A DNA stretch of 64,000 nucleotides from Chionis minor (GCA_013398295.1 VZSF01002028.1:637894-701893); one strand, 5' to 3'. Counted from the first letter of the stretch, positions 11,401 through 26,394 are shown. The notes: a model not told the origin generated them from the letters alone. Numbers and translations are program-made.

Positions 11401-14400
11401 GCTCCAGGAGGATAAAGTGTATGTTTTGAAATCCCATACTTTCCAAAACAGTAGATTTTTAAATCTGTCAGTGGTTCAACATTAGGATACCCACTGCAGA
11501 CATTTAAATAGTGCCATTTGATTCAGAAATTAACTATACACCAGGGAAAAATTTTTTTTTTTGGTGTGCATTTCTGGCTAAGTAAAAAAGCAGCAGTATG
11601 GAACCACGTCATGCCTTAGCAGGTTAGAAATAGTAGTATTGGTGGTACCTCAGTGGCTGTGAAGGTGAAGAAGAAGTTGCTTGGTCATATCATGGCACAA
11701 ATATGAAAATTTATGGATGGATCATCAGGTGTACAACCGAAACTGCCAGTCATCAGCACTAACTCTGATTTTCACAGCTTTTGTCAGTTTTAAGTTACAT
11801 TTATAATGATGTTTTAACATAGTTTTCCAAAAGTAATAGAATCATGGAGAAGAAATGATACCATATGTCACATAAACCTGGATGTAAGAGGTACAATACT
11901 GTAGTAATGGGACTTCCAACCTGCCGGGATGCCTTTGTAAATGGAAATTGATTTTCTCAAGGATTCTTTACTGGGTGAAATAAATTAAATATATATTTAG
12001 TTTTACCAGTTTAAAAAGCTCTTTGTTAAAATAAGAACAGTGATATAGAGACACATTCTAAATAAATTAAAGCAAGATAAAGTGTATCCAGCAGCTTGCT
12101 GAATGCCTCAACTTCTGAGGTTTTTTTAAAATCTGATGAATATAATACGGGCGGCGCAGGAAGATCGCCTGTGGATGTCACTGAAACACTTTGACTAGTT
12201 ATAGATTATTTTAACTCTGATTGTGTAACCATGTGTCTAGGCTCTTTTTTCCTCTTTTACTTTATGCTTTGAATTTGATGGGATTCGTCTTGTGAATATT
12301 TGAGTTGGAGTCAGTTTGGTTTGAGGTCAATTGGCCCAAGTATGACCTTAGAAATAAGACAGTCAACCTCAAAATGCTACGCAGTTGCTACTCAGACACT
12401 TAATAGGTTTTTAGGACACAGATGAAACTGATGTACTCATTTTGCTGGTATAATTTACTACATTAATGATCAAAAAAGAGTGAAAAAAACCCAGAGTAAA
12501 AATGTTAATTTCAAGCACCATTACAGAAATACAATACAATAAAATAAAAAAATCAGATAAATGTTCATTTGCTGTAAACTGACAGTTGTTAAGAGCCCAT
12601 TGCCCTAAAGCGAGTTGTGCTTGTAGCTGCAGTAGACCTAGGTCACTGTCATTTGTGAAATGCAGATTACTTAATGGGGATTTTTGTTAATGTTTTAATA
12701 GGAAAACAGGGTGATTTAAATAGTGTTTCTTCAGTAATGAAGAGTTGTCATTGTTATGGTGATTGTGTTAATACACTGTTGCCTGTTGCTTTAGTGGCAA
12801 CTAATATATTAGTTGAATCTTGAATAAATATAACAGACCGAAGTCTCAGTGTAACTCAGCGGTCGGTGTCTCCTGCATCCCAGCCTGGTGCTGGGTCCTG
12901 CAGCTCCAGTTGCTCCTGTTCAGGGTCCTCCTTATGGAGCGCTGCCCTGCAGCCCCTGCCGTTGGCAGCACATGGGGTTTGACTGTGCTTCGAGGGCACT
13001 CGGAAGCCCCGGTACATGGACACGTAGCCATTGAGTGCCCCTGTGCCTGTTCGCTGGTAGGGGTGGAGGTGAAGGTGGGGAGTCACATATTCTGCTTTAC
13101 TTCTGACTGGTTCAAACGTCGTTCCATCATTTAACCATCACAATAACGGAACTATGTCTCCCCAGGATCAAAACTGAACTGCAATCCCTGACAAAGTTCA
13201 CATGTATAAAACATTTGCAGGACTCAGCGACCACTGTAGATCTTTCTGTAGCTGCTTCGCTCTGATGAAAATGATGTATAAGGTAGAAAGTGATACCAAA
13301 TATAAGGGGCATTTGGGGTGAAAACCAAGTAGCATTTGTTGAAACATGGGTCCTTTGAGAAGATTTCAGTCTCTGCAGCATTAATCAACTTAAAGTAAGT
13401 ATGAGAGCTGTTTCTCTGGTACAAACTGGAAGGCACTTTAACCGTTCAAATTTGTTTACAAACTCAGGCACGACAAGCTTGCTCAGGTTAAAGCTGTGCA
13501 TATTTACATCTCAGGCTCAATCTGAGTCTTGTTAATTGTTTGGTTTGCATTACTTACAAATATCTAAAAATCAGTCAGAATTTTTTGAAAAAACTAGCTG
13601 GTGAGTACTGAAGGTATAGTAGGAGAAATGCAATTTGGAGTAAATATTTTTTAAAAATATAATAACTTCTCCAGTGCTCTTTTGCATACCAAACAGGCCT
13701 AGTGACACTTATGATATACTTCATGCATTCTGACATTTTTACATTTTCAGCCAAATAAACACACAATATGCCGCAGAAGTGATTGTATTAGCTTCTTACT
13801 TTCTGCACTGCTTATTGTATTAAATAATAGCTTAGAAAAATAAAATAAATCCAGTTCATGCATATTGGAGTAGAATAATAATTATGTGCATAAGTCCAGA
13901 CCTTCTGGGAGAAGCCAGTCTCCATGTGCAGTAAATGCACGCTCCTCTCCTACTGAACACAGAGGAAATTCTGTGTCTGGAGCCTGGGCAAGCCCTATCA
14001 AGTCCTGTCTGTGGAGGTGTGGGCTCAGGCCCTTCTTGCTGAAGCATCCAAGTGAGCTCAACCACTTTTCCATGAAGACTTTCACAGTGGAGGCCATGCA
14101 GAAGTTTCTCTCTCGCTATAAATTAGAGCAGATGATCTGTTTCCTCCAGTCTCCTTACCTCTTAACTCGTCAAATACTCATTGCTTTGGATCTCCTTGCA
14201 TAAAACACCCCGTTGCATAGCAGAAAAGCTCCACTCACTGTCGAGCATTTGTACTCATGTCAGCAAGGAAGAAATGTTTCTCAAAGTCCTTTTTATGCAA
14301 GATTGAGTACACTTTGCAGATTGTCGGGCTCCATGTGCAAATATTCACTCTGGGGAGCAGCGCACTTGTAATTGGTAATTTGCCCAGGTATCAAGGAGCT

Positions 14401-17400
14401 ATTTGTGCTGGGAAACATCATGCATGATAGCAAGTTGTTTTCAGAATTAAAGGGGACGGGACCTCATTTTGCATCCTGTTCATTTTTAGAGGTGTTTTTG
14501 CCGTGATAAGGTAGCAAGTTTAAATGCAATAATTTCTGTGGGGCACTTGGAATGCAGGTAAGGGTATACTGCCCTTTCAAGAACAGGGAAACTGCCAGAA
14601 AAGTGCAGTGGGTTGGATGTACAAACCTCTCCACTTGCAGTGTTGTGAAAAGCATAGAAATGGAACAGAACAGTGTTGAATAGTACAGAACAGAACAGAA
14701 TAGGAGCAAAGCCTTTGCTTTCTTACCTGTTTGTCTCCATTTTAACTTCTGGAAATACATTTCCTCTTTAAATGGCGAGAAAAAGCAGCCCAGAGAAGCT
14801 CGTAGAAACCTTAGGAAATATCTAAAATATTCCATCTGTGAACCTGTTTGCAATTAAAGTATTGACACACAATCAATAAACCTATGAAATTTTACCAAAG
14901 ATAGCTCTGCAGTAGTTTGCAAAATTTTGTGGGATAATTAGTATTGTAATAGTATGAATTAATTTAATCACAGTATTAAAAGTACAGGCATTTGGAAAAT
15001 TTTTGGCAGAATAATAAGAAAAGACAAGAGAGATGAGCATTCTGCTTTTCATGGTTCTTACATAAGTTTGTGTTTTCCAACCTTTTTGGGCATTCTTCCA
15101 GTAAAGAAAGGCCAATGATCTTTTTCTGTTAGAGGAGTCATTGCTGCCAGGCACTGAGCTATAAGGAGAAACCTGAGGTTGGGGTGAAATGAATGGAATT
15201 GGAAGGGTCCAAGATTATTCCAGGATTTTATTTTGCCATAGGTGCCTGTATATTTGTTTTAAAATAGTTTTAAATACAGGTTTTGAGCTCATTATGATTT
15301 TATTAATTTGGAGGAATTGTTTCAGTATTTAATATAGGAATTTGGCTACAGGTTTCCATATGCCTCTACCCAGAATATCTGAGCTGAACCAAAAAAGTAG
15401 GGTTGTTTGACAGTATGGCTTTATATTACTAGTAGTAGTTCTGAGGCGATACGCTTATTTGTCCTCTCCTGTATTTGACCACAGCTTTCTTGTGAAATAT
15501 ATTGGCAATACAGATAATGACAATAGCAACAGCAATAAGGGAAGAATGTCTGATCACCACTACCATAGTCTTGGCCCCCAAAAGAAATCCTTGCCTTGTG
15601 AAACTGAAACTCTAAAAAGAAGCATTGTTATGCTTACAAACAAGCACACGGGAAGTCTGGGAGCAGCCAAGGTAGAGTCAGTCTCTCCAGGGGTAGATAT
15701 TAGGTATAGTTGTATTTAAAATTATTTCTAATTGGAGCGTGATTCTGCATATTTTGTACCCCTATGCAAATGCAAAATGCAGATAAGGTTCTAAAAAGAG
15801 ACGTTCAGAATAGCATACAGTTGGAAAACACAGAATGTGAAATCCAAAAGCAGTTGCTTGTTAATTTTGTGTGTTCCGTATGGTTTTTCTTGACCCAAAG
15901 TGATCTGTTCCTTTATGAACCTAAAGAGAAGACTCAACCTCACTAGCATCCACTAACGTTCTGCAGACCCACTCTGTGTGGACTGCAGGGTTTTGTGAAT
16001 TAACAAATACTCTAAATGAATGCAATAAATATAAATCAGGGATGCTGCATTGCAAAATGGGCTTTGTTCATTTATTTCTGACACGAATGGTTTAGTTTTA
16101 ATTATTTATAATACTTCACGGTGCATTGGTAAATGTGCTGCAACATATTTTTTAAAAGTAATGAAGTCTTTGAAATAGCAGACCATGGTACAACTGTCGC
16201 ACCCCCTCGGTCTGGTGGGGAGTGACCCCCGTGGTGGGGGCAGAGGGAGAGAGGGGTAGTGTTTGCTTTAATTTGCTTCTGGTGTGGAAGCAACTGCACC
16301 CCCAGATTTTGTTTCTGTTCCCACTGGCAGACAGAACGGGCACATCAGGTGCAAAGAAGAGCTGAGGGCTTCGGCGAGTGTTCAGCTTATCACAGGAGAG
16401 CTGCTGCTACCCCTCCTCGCCCAGACTACGAAGCACACTCAGTGGCTGAATAAATCAGTATCACATGTGCAGATGGTAGAAATAAGCAATACCGAGGCAG
16501 CTGAGGCAGTTGTGCTGCTGGTTTTTGGGATGACTAATCGGAGCCAGCAAACACCGCGAGTGAGTGGGCATGTACGGGAATAAGAAGTTTGAAACTGCGA
16601 AGTGTATACGTTCTCTGGTTTTGTATTTTCAGGTCATTGCCTGCCCTATTAAGTCAGCACTGGGAAACAAGTAAGAACCTGGGTTTGGAGGCAAAGTTAC
16701 CTTAAATAACCCCAAATCTCTTTCATATGATTTTGCGTGGCAACTAAGGAATGGAATTGTCTCTTTTCATGCAGGAATCAGGAAAAGAGTAGGACAGTTG
16801 GGGAAGAAAAAAAAAATCTCAAAAAAAAGCAAATACAATAATTTACAGTAAATACCAAATAAATGAGCAGAAGTATATTTTAATCCATCTTTCATTTTAT
16901 CCAGAGCCTGAAAGTTCACTTTTGATTCTGACTGCTAACTCCTATGAGTTTATAAACTCTAAAACATTCCATTTAAATTTTCTGGGGTTTATTTTTAGTA
17001 CTTCTTGTATGTTTGAAGTCATTAGCTATCTGAATAAAAAGCTAATGTATGAGATGACCCGTTCTGCATCCATGTGGAAGTAATGTAAGATATCTGGTGG
17101 CAGGGGGTTGATACAACTTGCTTGAGGCAGTGAAAAGTCATAAAGCACACCAAGGAAGGAGTCTTATTTTTACCTTTCATGTGGAAAAAAAGCCCACCCC
17201 AAACCCCCTCCTTTTCTCTGTGTCTGTTGTTGCATTGATAATAAAGTGGCTAATATCTTACCCTGGATTGGAGGAAATGCTGGATTTGCACAGCTATTTA
17301 TGATGTGGGTGCTTTCTCCTTTCTCTCCTGGTTTTACCTTGCTGTTTCACACTATAGATCTATTCAACACTAGAAATAATCCACATAAATTAGTGTCTTC

Positions 17401-20400
17401 TTTACGGTATCAGATATATCAATATAAATATGGAAATGCCATACAAAGGCAATCAAATTTAGTCTGGATTTGTACATATGTAAACATTTTACTTCTCTAT
17501 AGTACCTGCAGCCCTTTGCTGCAGCAATCGTGTTAATCTCTGGTGACTCTTGGGAAAACCAGAAATGTTAATGAGTGGCACATCTTGTGTAGGTTCTAAG
17601 GTCATAGAATTTATGGAATATGCTTTGCAGGCTACTTTATTCTAATGTCTTTCTCATGAAGCCACCTTCCTGGATTAACATGGGATTTAAAATACAACCC
17701 TTGTTCCTGATCCTGCAGAGACTTATTAATGGTGTTAATTTATGCCCTGATACTTCAGTAGGACTGTTCATAGTATGGAAGGGTAAGAACCTACATGCAG
17801 AATTGAGATCCAGAATGCCAACTTCGTCTTAGTCTTCTTCCTGAATTGTAATAGTGCACTATTTTCGCGGAGAGTTGCCAGCCACCTCATTTACTGCAAA
17901 GCAGCAGGTTGTGTTTGTGTATTGATCCTACAATCTCTGACTTTAAAATCCCAATATCATCCAGTCACTAAACCTACAGGCAATGCTTATCTTTTTTTTT
18001 TTTCTCTCACCGTCTTTTGCACCGTGACAGAATTAATTTCACTTTGCTTCTGACCATTACAGCAGCACAGGTGAGTGCTGCCTCCCCTTCCTCCTTTTCC
18101 CTTCCACAGGAGTGCTTAGTATTCATTAGGAAAAAAAGGAAGGTGCTGTCATATCCAAAGGTGTCTCCTCCATCGGAAGTCTCACAGTGGGTTAATCTGA
18201 ATTCTGTAATCAAAAAGAAGCAGTTGGCCTTTGTAGTGCCCCTTTGTCTGCTCTCAGGGTCATGCCAGAAAGAATCCTTCCTTACTGCATTACCTTCAGC
18301 CCCTCACAGCATACAGAGACATCCTGAATTCAGCTAAAAAGGATGTATATGCCTCATTCCAGAAATAAGATTTGCCCGATGTCTATACCACGTCCTCATT
18401 CCACTACATGTCCTGATCCTCTCCCTATCACCCCTCCTTTCTTCAAGGACAGCAAGTTCCTACAAGGTCCCCTGTGATGATCGTGCTTTCCTCTAGGCTT
18501 GTCATAGCAGACATCGTGTTCCTGCTTCCCTATTGTAAAATCGGTGAGATTTATATAAACAAAAGTAGCTGTCCCTGCTGCACTGATTCATCCAACTGAT
18601 GTAAAGCTAAAATGTTACAGATAAGCCTGCAGTAGTTTTGTGGGGGTACCATGTAATGGACCGATAAACCACACAGTTACTGCATTCTCAGATGTCATTT
18701 ACTTTCTCCAGGGCAGGGAAAGCCAATATGGGGTGAGCAGTAATGGTTTCCAGCAACTATAAAAGCAAAACGAAAAGTGACACTTTTCAACTCAGCAAAA
18801 AATAGAAGTGAGCTCTGCTTCTCCACTCCTCTGAACACTTGAGTTTTAGCTTCCAGCCAGGGCTGTCAGTTTAGACTAGACTCAGCAAAGTGAAATCCTC
18901 TGCTGAAAGCATTATAGCATCATCTTACTCTTTCTTCTCGCTTTTTCTTTCTTGTTAATTCATCTTTACTAGGCCTTTATTTACTTACTATCATATTTAT
19001 TTCGTATCTTATACCTAAGGGATCCTCAGTGGTTTCCCATATGGAAAGAAAGTTGGACCTTGATTTTAATGTAATAAGGATCAAGTTGTGCCATGTCTTA
19101 TAGGGCACTAAGGGCACTTCTGGTTTGCCTGTAGTAAGAATGTCTGTGTCTGTTCTGCAAAATTTCAAGGTTTTTTTCTGCACGTGTAGGTCAATATTAC
19201 TGAGCTTCTTCCTTTGGGAAAAACAGTAACTGTTAAGAACCTCAGATGATGTAGGGCTTACAGAAGTGTATGGTACTAAATATAGCAAATGTCTATTTCT
19301 TTGTTTCACTGAGAGTAGAACACTACCACTATCTTTAGAAATGTAAACTAATTCCTGGTCTGTTTCAAGAAATCAGTTCACAATCTCCCCCTTTGCCTGC
19401 GTATTTGTACTTTCGCCATTACTGATTCTTCTACACCTGCGCAGCAGCCAGTCCCACCAACGCTTTGTGTCCAGGCTTGGTTTTCCGTTCTGCTCTTTCA
19501 CTTTCATCCTCTCAAGTGCAATATTCAGGCACGATTTTTTGACTCCCTGCAGATTCCATATTTAGAGCTTTCTCTTCTTCCGTGCTGCCATCTCTATTTT
19601 TCTCTATGAAGCTGTCAAGTACCAGAGTATTTCTCACACAGGTCTTAGGCCAGTGACTGCTGCGTAGTTTTGGGACCAGAACAGTGTTCTGTATGTATGA
19701 AATAGTTACAAGACAATTTCACTACCCTTCCTTTTCCAGTAGTTTTTTTTGCTTCCTTGTCTATACAGAACTACAGAGAGCTATAGCATTTGGCCAGCAG
19801 ATCTTCATCTGCTCACTACTGACAGCTTCTACATTTGTCTTCGCAAAATTTTCTGAAACTTAGGTACCCATCTTCACTACTCCTCTCTTGTCTCCAAATC
19901 CCACCTGTTTGCTACATGATTACCTAGTTACTCTGCTTGTATTTCCATACACAGGACGTGTCCAAATGTGAAATATTTTCCAGACCTGTATTAAAAAATA
20001 AATTAAATGAGATTATACCCCTCTATGGAGGCTTGAAGATTCCAGAATTAGATTCCAGAAGATTGCAGTCTGTCTCTTTGTTACTGTCATGTGTTGGGTT
20101 AACGCTCTGCGCAGAGAGTATTTTATGTATGCTCGCCGCTACAGTAGGATAGTATTTACCAATGTTAATTTTGCTTGTATTTCAGCACAGCTGAAAGTGA
20201 ATATGCAACTTTTAAAAGTGTACAGGGATCCTCCAGTGGGTAGTAATTTTAACTAAGTTACAAATGTTTGAGAAGTCCAGTCACACATTGAGGGGATGTC
20301 CAGAAATATCTTGCTGGACAAAGCTGGACTCCAATACAGCCATACACTAAACCAGTTTGTTCTCACGAGAGGACATCTGCTGATGCCTCTCCGGGGTTTG

Positions 20401-23400
20401 GGTGGTGGTTTGTTTCAGTCTCAGAAGCTGGTCACCATTCCACCATCTGTCTTATTCACCTCTCTGGCAGGCAGGACTAGAGACAGCATTAGTGTAAAGA
20501 TTTCCAGCCTGTTAGAAATGCAAGCCTTTTTGTTTCCTTCCCACTCCTCTTGCCTGCACATGGTCAAAGTGTCAGGTGAGGACTTCATGTTTTTCTGTAG
20601 CATTGGGCTTCCTGAAAGTGGACCCGGAGATGCTTAAGCTCTGCTGGGGTCTGCCCCCAATTACGTGCATGGCAACAGTTCAGTTTAATTGCCTCAGGCA
20701 ACCACCTATTTTTCCTTTTTATTTACTTTTGAATTCATTCCCATATTGGAAATAATATGTACTTTATTTAAGAATGTACTATTACTAAAATAAATTTTTA
20801 TATAGAAAGACAATTTCTAAAACTAAAATCCAGAGAAAAATCAGATTCTGTGTTCCAACTTCTCCTTCCAACATTTTATGAGCATCTTACATCTAGCGGT
20901 CACCAGAGTAAGGCTCTGTAAGAACAGGACAGGACACAGATTTCAGAGAACGCTTACTAGGAAACCAATTCCCTAATGTGTCAGTGTAAGAGTGATAGTT
21001 TTCTGAGTACCTTAGCTCTCAGCCTTCATGACAACCTATCGGCAATTTGTTCATCTCTCAAGACCCCAGCCATAGTATTGTTGAAACACTTGGCTTTTTC
21101 CCTGGGCAGCTAGCACAGCCGGAAACGGATTATTGACCATTCTTGAAGGAAGTTTTCCATCTTGTTTGTTAAGTGGATGACGCTAAAAGAAACTTGAATC
21201 ACCTGTAAGTGAGCTGTTAAATACAGTGAAAGCAAATATACTGCTATGCATACATCCGTTTTTCATGATCAGGGAATTACAACAACCTGCAGTACGAGAC
21301 ATGCATGACTTCTGTTCAGAAGAAGGCAATTCTCTAACAACAGGTATGTAATTAGTAAAAGACCGTATGGTGGTATATTTTGAGAAAGAACTATTTCATT
21401 GCGGATAAATTTCAGGATTAGTGTAACAGTTAAATTCCTCAATTATATTGGAGTGCTGGAGTATTGGAGTAGAGAAAGAGCTCAACAGCTCCATGACAGA
21501 ACACAGAATATAGTTTGTTTCATCATGCAAGGATAAAAATTTGATGTAGTAGTTGCAAGGGGCATATATAATTCCATAAATCCTAACATAAAATGGTAGT
21601 TCCCTCTTTCTGTCGGTACTCTTAACATTATTGCTTCTTTGTCTTGCCGAAATTCCAATTTAGGAGTCACTGGGGTTTCTTCTTAAAATTTATGGGTTTT
21701 ACTCACTGGAAGTTTAAGCCTAGAAGTTTCTAAGCAGCTTTTCATCTTTTGGTGAGCTAAAATAGGATAAATGCATAATGTGATGTATTTTAAGAAATAG
21801 ACTATATTGTTTCTTTGTTTTATACAAGAGTCTTAAAGGACACTGTGCAGCGCTGTAAATTTTAGACAAATATTTTTTTCAGATTAAACTTTTAGATGAA
21901 GGGACTCTGGCCATCTCTATGTCCTTTGCCTCCTACATACAAAATATAACATAGGCATACTTCTGTGAATGAATGGGGGCCAGTAAGCTCAGCAGTGGTT
22001 TTGTGCGTTTTACACAAGAACAAGGTAATTTATACATTGAACCAGGTAATTAGCGCAGTATCTCGTAAAATCAGACTTCAGTTTTATTAGAGATCACTAG
22101 CTATTAATGTAATAAATTTAAGAAACTATTACAATTGTGGCACTTTGGGTCTACAGACAAAAACCTAGACTTAGCCTGTGTATGCTTAAATTAATTTCAT
22201 TTCTGTTACTTATTTTGATATGTGGTATCTGCATTCTATTACACGAGGTGAATCAGAAGTAACTCCATGAATGACAAGCAAATTACTGTTTATTACAAAG
22301 TTTATGGCCTGTAATGTATGTGTGTATGTGAGAATTGAAATGAATTGAAAGTCCTATATATAGATGTAAAAGTATTTAATATTCTAACACAGAGTTGTCA
22401 TGCAGTGAGGAAGTATAGCTTTTGGAAATCTATACCATTGTTTCAAAGAGAAGTATTAAAAATTCAAAACCGGGTATTCGTTTATGGATCAATAAATAGC
22501 AGTCATATAGTTTTATGGCTATGTTTAATCTCACATATGTAAAATCTTCAGTGATATATGACCACTATTTATATGCTTTTTAAGAGCTCTTCTACAAGAA
22601 TGCTTCGTGTCCTTCCCTTGGGAGCTACACAGTTAAAAGGAAAATGAACATGAGAGCCTGGAAGAGCAAATACATCCAAAGATGAACAAATAATTTATAA
22701 GTAACGAGTCACAGAGAAATCACACCTACCGATCAAGTGTAGCATGTGTAAGCTCAGGGCGGTGCTGTAAGCCACGCAGGCTAGAGCAGTCTGATGGGCT
22801 GCTAAAAACCACACCAATTCCCCACTACCTGCTGCTGCTTCTACCCTCTGTTCCAGTGCTGCGCTGCTCCTGCTTCCGTAGGCATTCCTGTCTTTTGCTT
22901 GGAACACATCGTATGTTCATAACCTGCCTCCGAGCCCTCTGCTTTCAGAAATGATCGTTGCTGTTTTGGCAGAATACCCGTGCATACGATGTTAGCTAAG
23001 TCTTATTCTGTTTAAAAGAAACAATAAGGAGAAATAAGGCATAACAGCATGGTAATACCTCCGTCTGACCTCTGGTCTCTGATAACTTTTCCCTCAAACT
23101 ACTGACTTAGCCTGAGTTGCTTTTGGCAAATTCCTGTTTCACAACCTTACCCGTGTCTCCTCTGTAATGAACCAGCTCGTGGTCCTGCGGTGGTTTCTTT
23201 GCCAGAGAGGAGGGGTGTTTCCTTAAGGATGGGTTCAGCTTCCCACTTTGGGAAGGTACAGCAGCTGTTCTCTGGCAGGGATGGATCTTTGGTTTGACTC
23301 AATATAGTAATTCTTGGTTTTCTAACATTTACTTGCAATGTGCTGACGTAGGAGGTTCATGTTCTGGTTTTGATGCACCTCATTTATATATCAGTTTCAA

Positions 23401-24594
23401 GTTCAAAGCTGCCGTGGTTCTTTTTACAGCTGAGGAAGGTGAAGCACTCTCAGATTATGTGAATCACAGAGGATGGCTGGATAAACCCTGCAATGGAAGT
23501 GTAAAAGTCCTACACTTCCAGGTCTGTGCTGTGTTCACTGGATGTTTAAACTATGGAAAGTGTTCCCTTAGTCATTCAAACTATGTGGATTAATAGATAA
23601 CTTTTGTTTTAGATATTGCATAATTTATATTATTAATTAACCATAACATTATTTTTTCTGTGAGGTATATTGTCTGAGTACAGCACTGAGCACAAATTTT
23701 CCTCCTTTTCACCTTTGAAGAAGCTGTTCAGAATAAAAAGGGAGAAAATGTTGAAGAATGCGAGCTATTAAAACTCTGCAGTTGTTTTCTATTTGTCTCT
23801 ATTAAAAATATGCATACGTTTTTAATTAGAATAAATGTTGACCTATAAGGAAGACAAGAAACCTTCCAATTTGAAACAAACAACCAAGAATGAGTAACTC
23901 GCTTCTCCTTGCATCTACTAAATCTCAGGTTTGATAGATTATCCTTCAGATTACAGATACGTTACATCCTTCACAGTCTAGTAATCAGAATCCATATTGA
24001 CAATGCTAGTATTGCGTAAGTGGGGAAAGATGCCCTTGTGTTTTAAGCAAAAGATGAGATATGGGACTTATTTATTTAGAAATGTTTTTAATAAAAGTTG
24101 TTGAACTAAAATTAATTTTTTCAGTATATTTTCTAGTGACAACGATCTGAACTCTGTTTAAGGTTTTGTTCCAATAACAGTGATTGGATTCCCTCCTGTA
24201 CCTCTTTATTTTAACAAAAAAATGTTATAAGCGTTTGCCTTCATTTTTTAACCTTTTCCAGTTTTTTTTAATAGTCCATAAGATTTTTTTAAAAATCGAA
24301 CTATGTGAAAAAAATGTATTTCTATCACTTCTAAGGGGGAATAAATATTCCTTTCTTATCTCCCCAGTACTGCATCTCATCATCTGTTGAGCGTGGGTAT
24401 GGATGTGAATACCTAACTCGGTGGTTTCTGTGAAACTACATCATTTGTCTCGGAAGTTTAAAGATCCTTGGGTTTTAAGCCGTATGGACATATAATTAAG
24501 AGCACAAGGACCTGAGCTGTGGCTCGTACCCAGTTTTGATGAATAATATATGTATAATGAAAAGAGAATGGTCGGACTAATCACTAAATTAACT

Positions 24595-24845
24595 CTCGCT
24601 TTTCTGGAAAGAGCGGCGCGGAGTCGGGAGCTTCCTTCCCTTTGGCCCCAAGGAGAGGCAGAATAGAGCTGGGTTCTTCGCGCCGGAGCAGGGCTGGTCC
24701 TTTGGCTGGTCTCCACTCTGCTGCGCGTTGTCAGCCCAGCTCCGGAGCGGGTTTGAACCTAACTTGGTCCTAAGAAGGCGGGTGAATATGCCAACAGCTG
24801 ATGCAGACAGATAAATCCCGTAATGCGCCCGAACTCGGCAGAGAC
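24595..24845. promoter_or_regulatory. CpG-enriched patch about 5 kb upstream of the predicted start-codon exon
   Basis: About 250 bp with roughly 15-18 CpG dinucleotides, including gagcggcgcggagtcggg, ttcgcgccgg and tgcgcgttg, and several GC boxes on either strand. It is bounded on both sides by AT-rich DNA. This is the best CpG cluster upstream of the predicted coding start and so a candidate for a CARD11 promoter or enhancer. No TATA box plus donor arrangement on the + strand confirms this. Confidence 0.35.
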
Positions 24846-26394
24846 TGTACATTCTGTGCAAAAATACGTAAGCCCCAACACTGTCAAATGAAAGAGAGAA
24901 TTTTATACTATCTGTTCCCCGCTGATATATGTTTAGCTGTCATCTTATTTCATAGTTCTGGCAATTGAAACACTGTTTAAATGTGTATCATAAACCTATA
25001 GATGAGAACATTTCCCTACTGGATTTAAACCATTACCCCCAAAGGTGTTAAAGAAACCCTGCTGTGTGTCGCTTTTTAAGATCAAGGGGCATTTTTGATG
25101 TTAATGCCTAGAAAAGGCAGATGAACATTAAGAGCTGCTTATCCACAGGCTGGTGAATTGAGTAGGGAAATACTTCTGTTCTGGAAGTCAGATCTCCAGA
25201 GAAAAATGATAAATTGTGAGCATCTTTAAGTAAGAGTGATAGTCTCTAAGGATAGTTGAGCAAGGCTGATAATATAAAATATGTAAAACGTGGAAAATAT
25301 TTAATACTTCTGTTTCTTTGCTCTAAAGAGTTGGAGGGCTTGTGTTGACAATATATACGGTGCTACTATGCTCAGGCATGCAGGAGAAATGCAATATATT
25401 AATTCTCAAATCACTAGTTTGTGAAACGCGTTTCTGGTATCCAGGGATTTTCAGGACTGTTACACTGATAAGGTGTCAAGGGCAGTCTCCTCATGGGCTG
25501 GGATGGCTCTCTTGGGGGAAGAAGGGTATGGAAGAAAAGGAACAGCAGATTAAGAGCTGGACAGTTTAGCGTTTCTCTGCTTCCAAATGCTGATATTTTT
25601 TTTCCAGCTCTTCAGTCTGCAACTATTTAAAGCTTCTAGTGGCTTCATTTCTGAGTTATGACCTGCCCTCTTGAGTGCTGATGAATCAACTCTGTAAAAA
25701 GGCATTCTGTAGGAAGTCATGGTGTACAGGGAGAACCTTCCATTGGATAAACAAATTTTACACAATTCCTGTGGGACAGACAGAAGCTTTCCCTATAGAC
25801 CCCGGTAACAATGTCGTGGTATGAAAGTCACTGTGAGCAAAATACTTAGGAGGCCGACAACAACATGGGGAAATTTCTAAGATGCCAAGTCTTCTCCACT
25901 GTTTGATCACCCTAAGAGAATAATAGAGTAACCTTGAAATTTCGCTGGCTCTTTTATGGAAAGATCCCAAAGTAAAAGCCTGGAGGAGGGGAAGGTGCAG
26001 CACCATCAAAGGGCTTAAGATGCACTTGTTATTCAGGTTTTGCCATCAGGGCTCAGATCATGCAGGACTAGAGCAATTGGAAGCAACTAAGTATGCTCTC
26101 CTTTTCTGAAGTCTCTTTGAAAGAGGGAGACAGCAAACATACCCCATGTGGCCAGCCAGCTGGCTTTCATGGGAGGGGAGTTCCTCTCAGGCAGAGGAGC
26201 AATTTATTGTTTTCTGTACCAGGTTTAACGAAAACAGACTGAGAAGCCGTCATCAAAAAAAACCAGAAAAAGAAATATTGTCACCCCTTAACTCAGCAAG
26301 TAACTAAGCTGAAAGTGCCAGTGGACTTTTTTGGTTATAAAAAAAGAAATAGATGACAAAGTCATGTATTCCTTTGAGGCAATTTGGTTTTCTT

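Noticed and set aside
11838..11870. aatagaatcatggag string resembling a CR1 3' end
   Set aside because: The similarity ends after about 15 bases. There is no CR1 body next to it.
12820..13134. 104-codon frame in a GC-rich patch
   Set aside because: Cys/Pro/Leu-rich chance frame with open shadow frames on both strands. No splice signals or family match.
16195..16255. G-rich stretch as a G-quadruplex
   Set aside because: The first loop between G-runs is too long (about 13 bases) and the later runs are uneven, so it does not meet the usual pattern.
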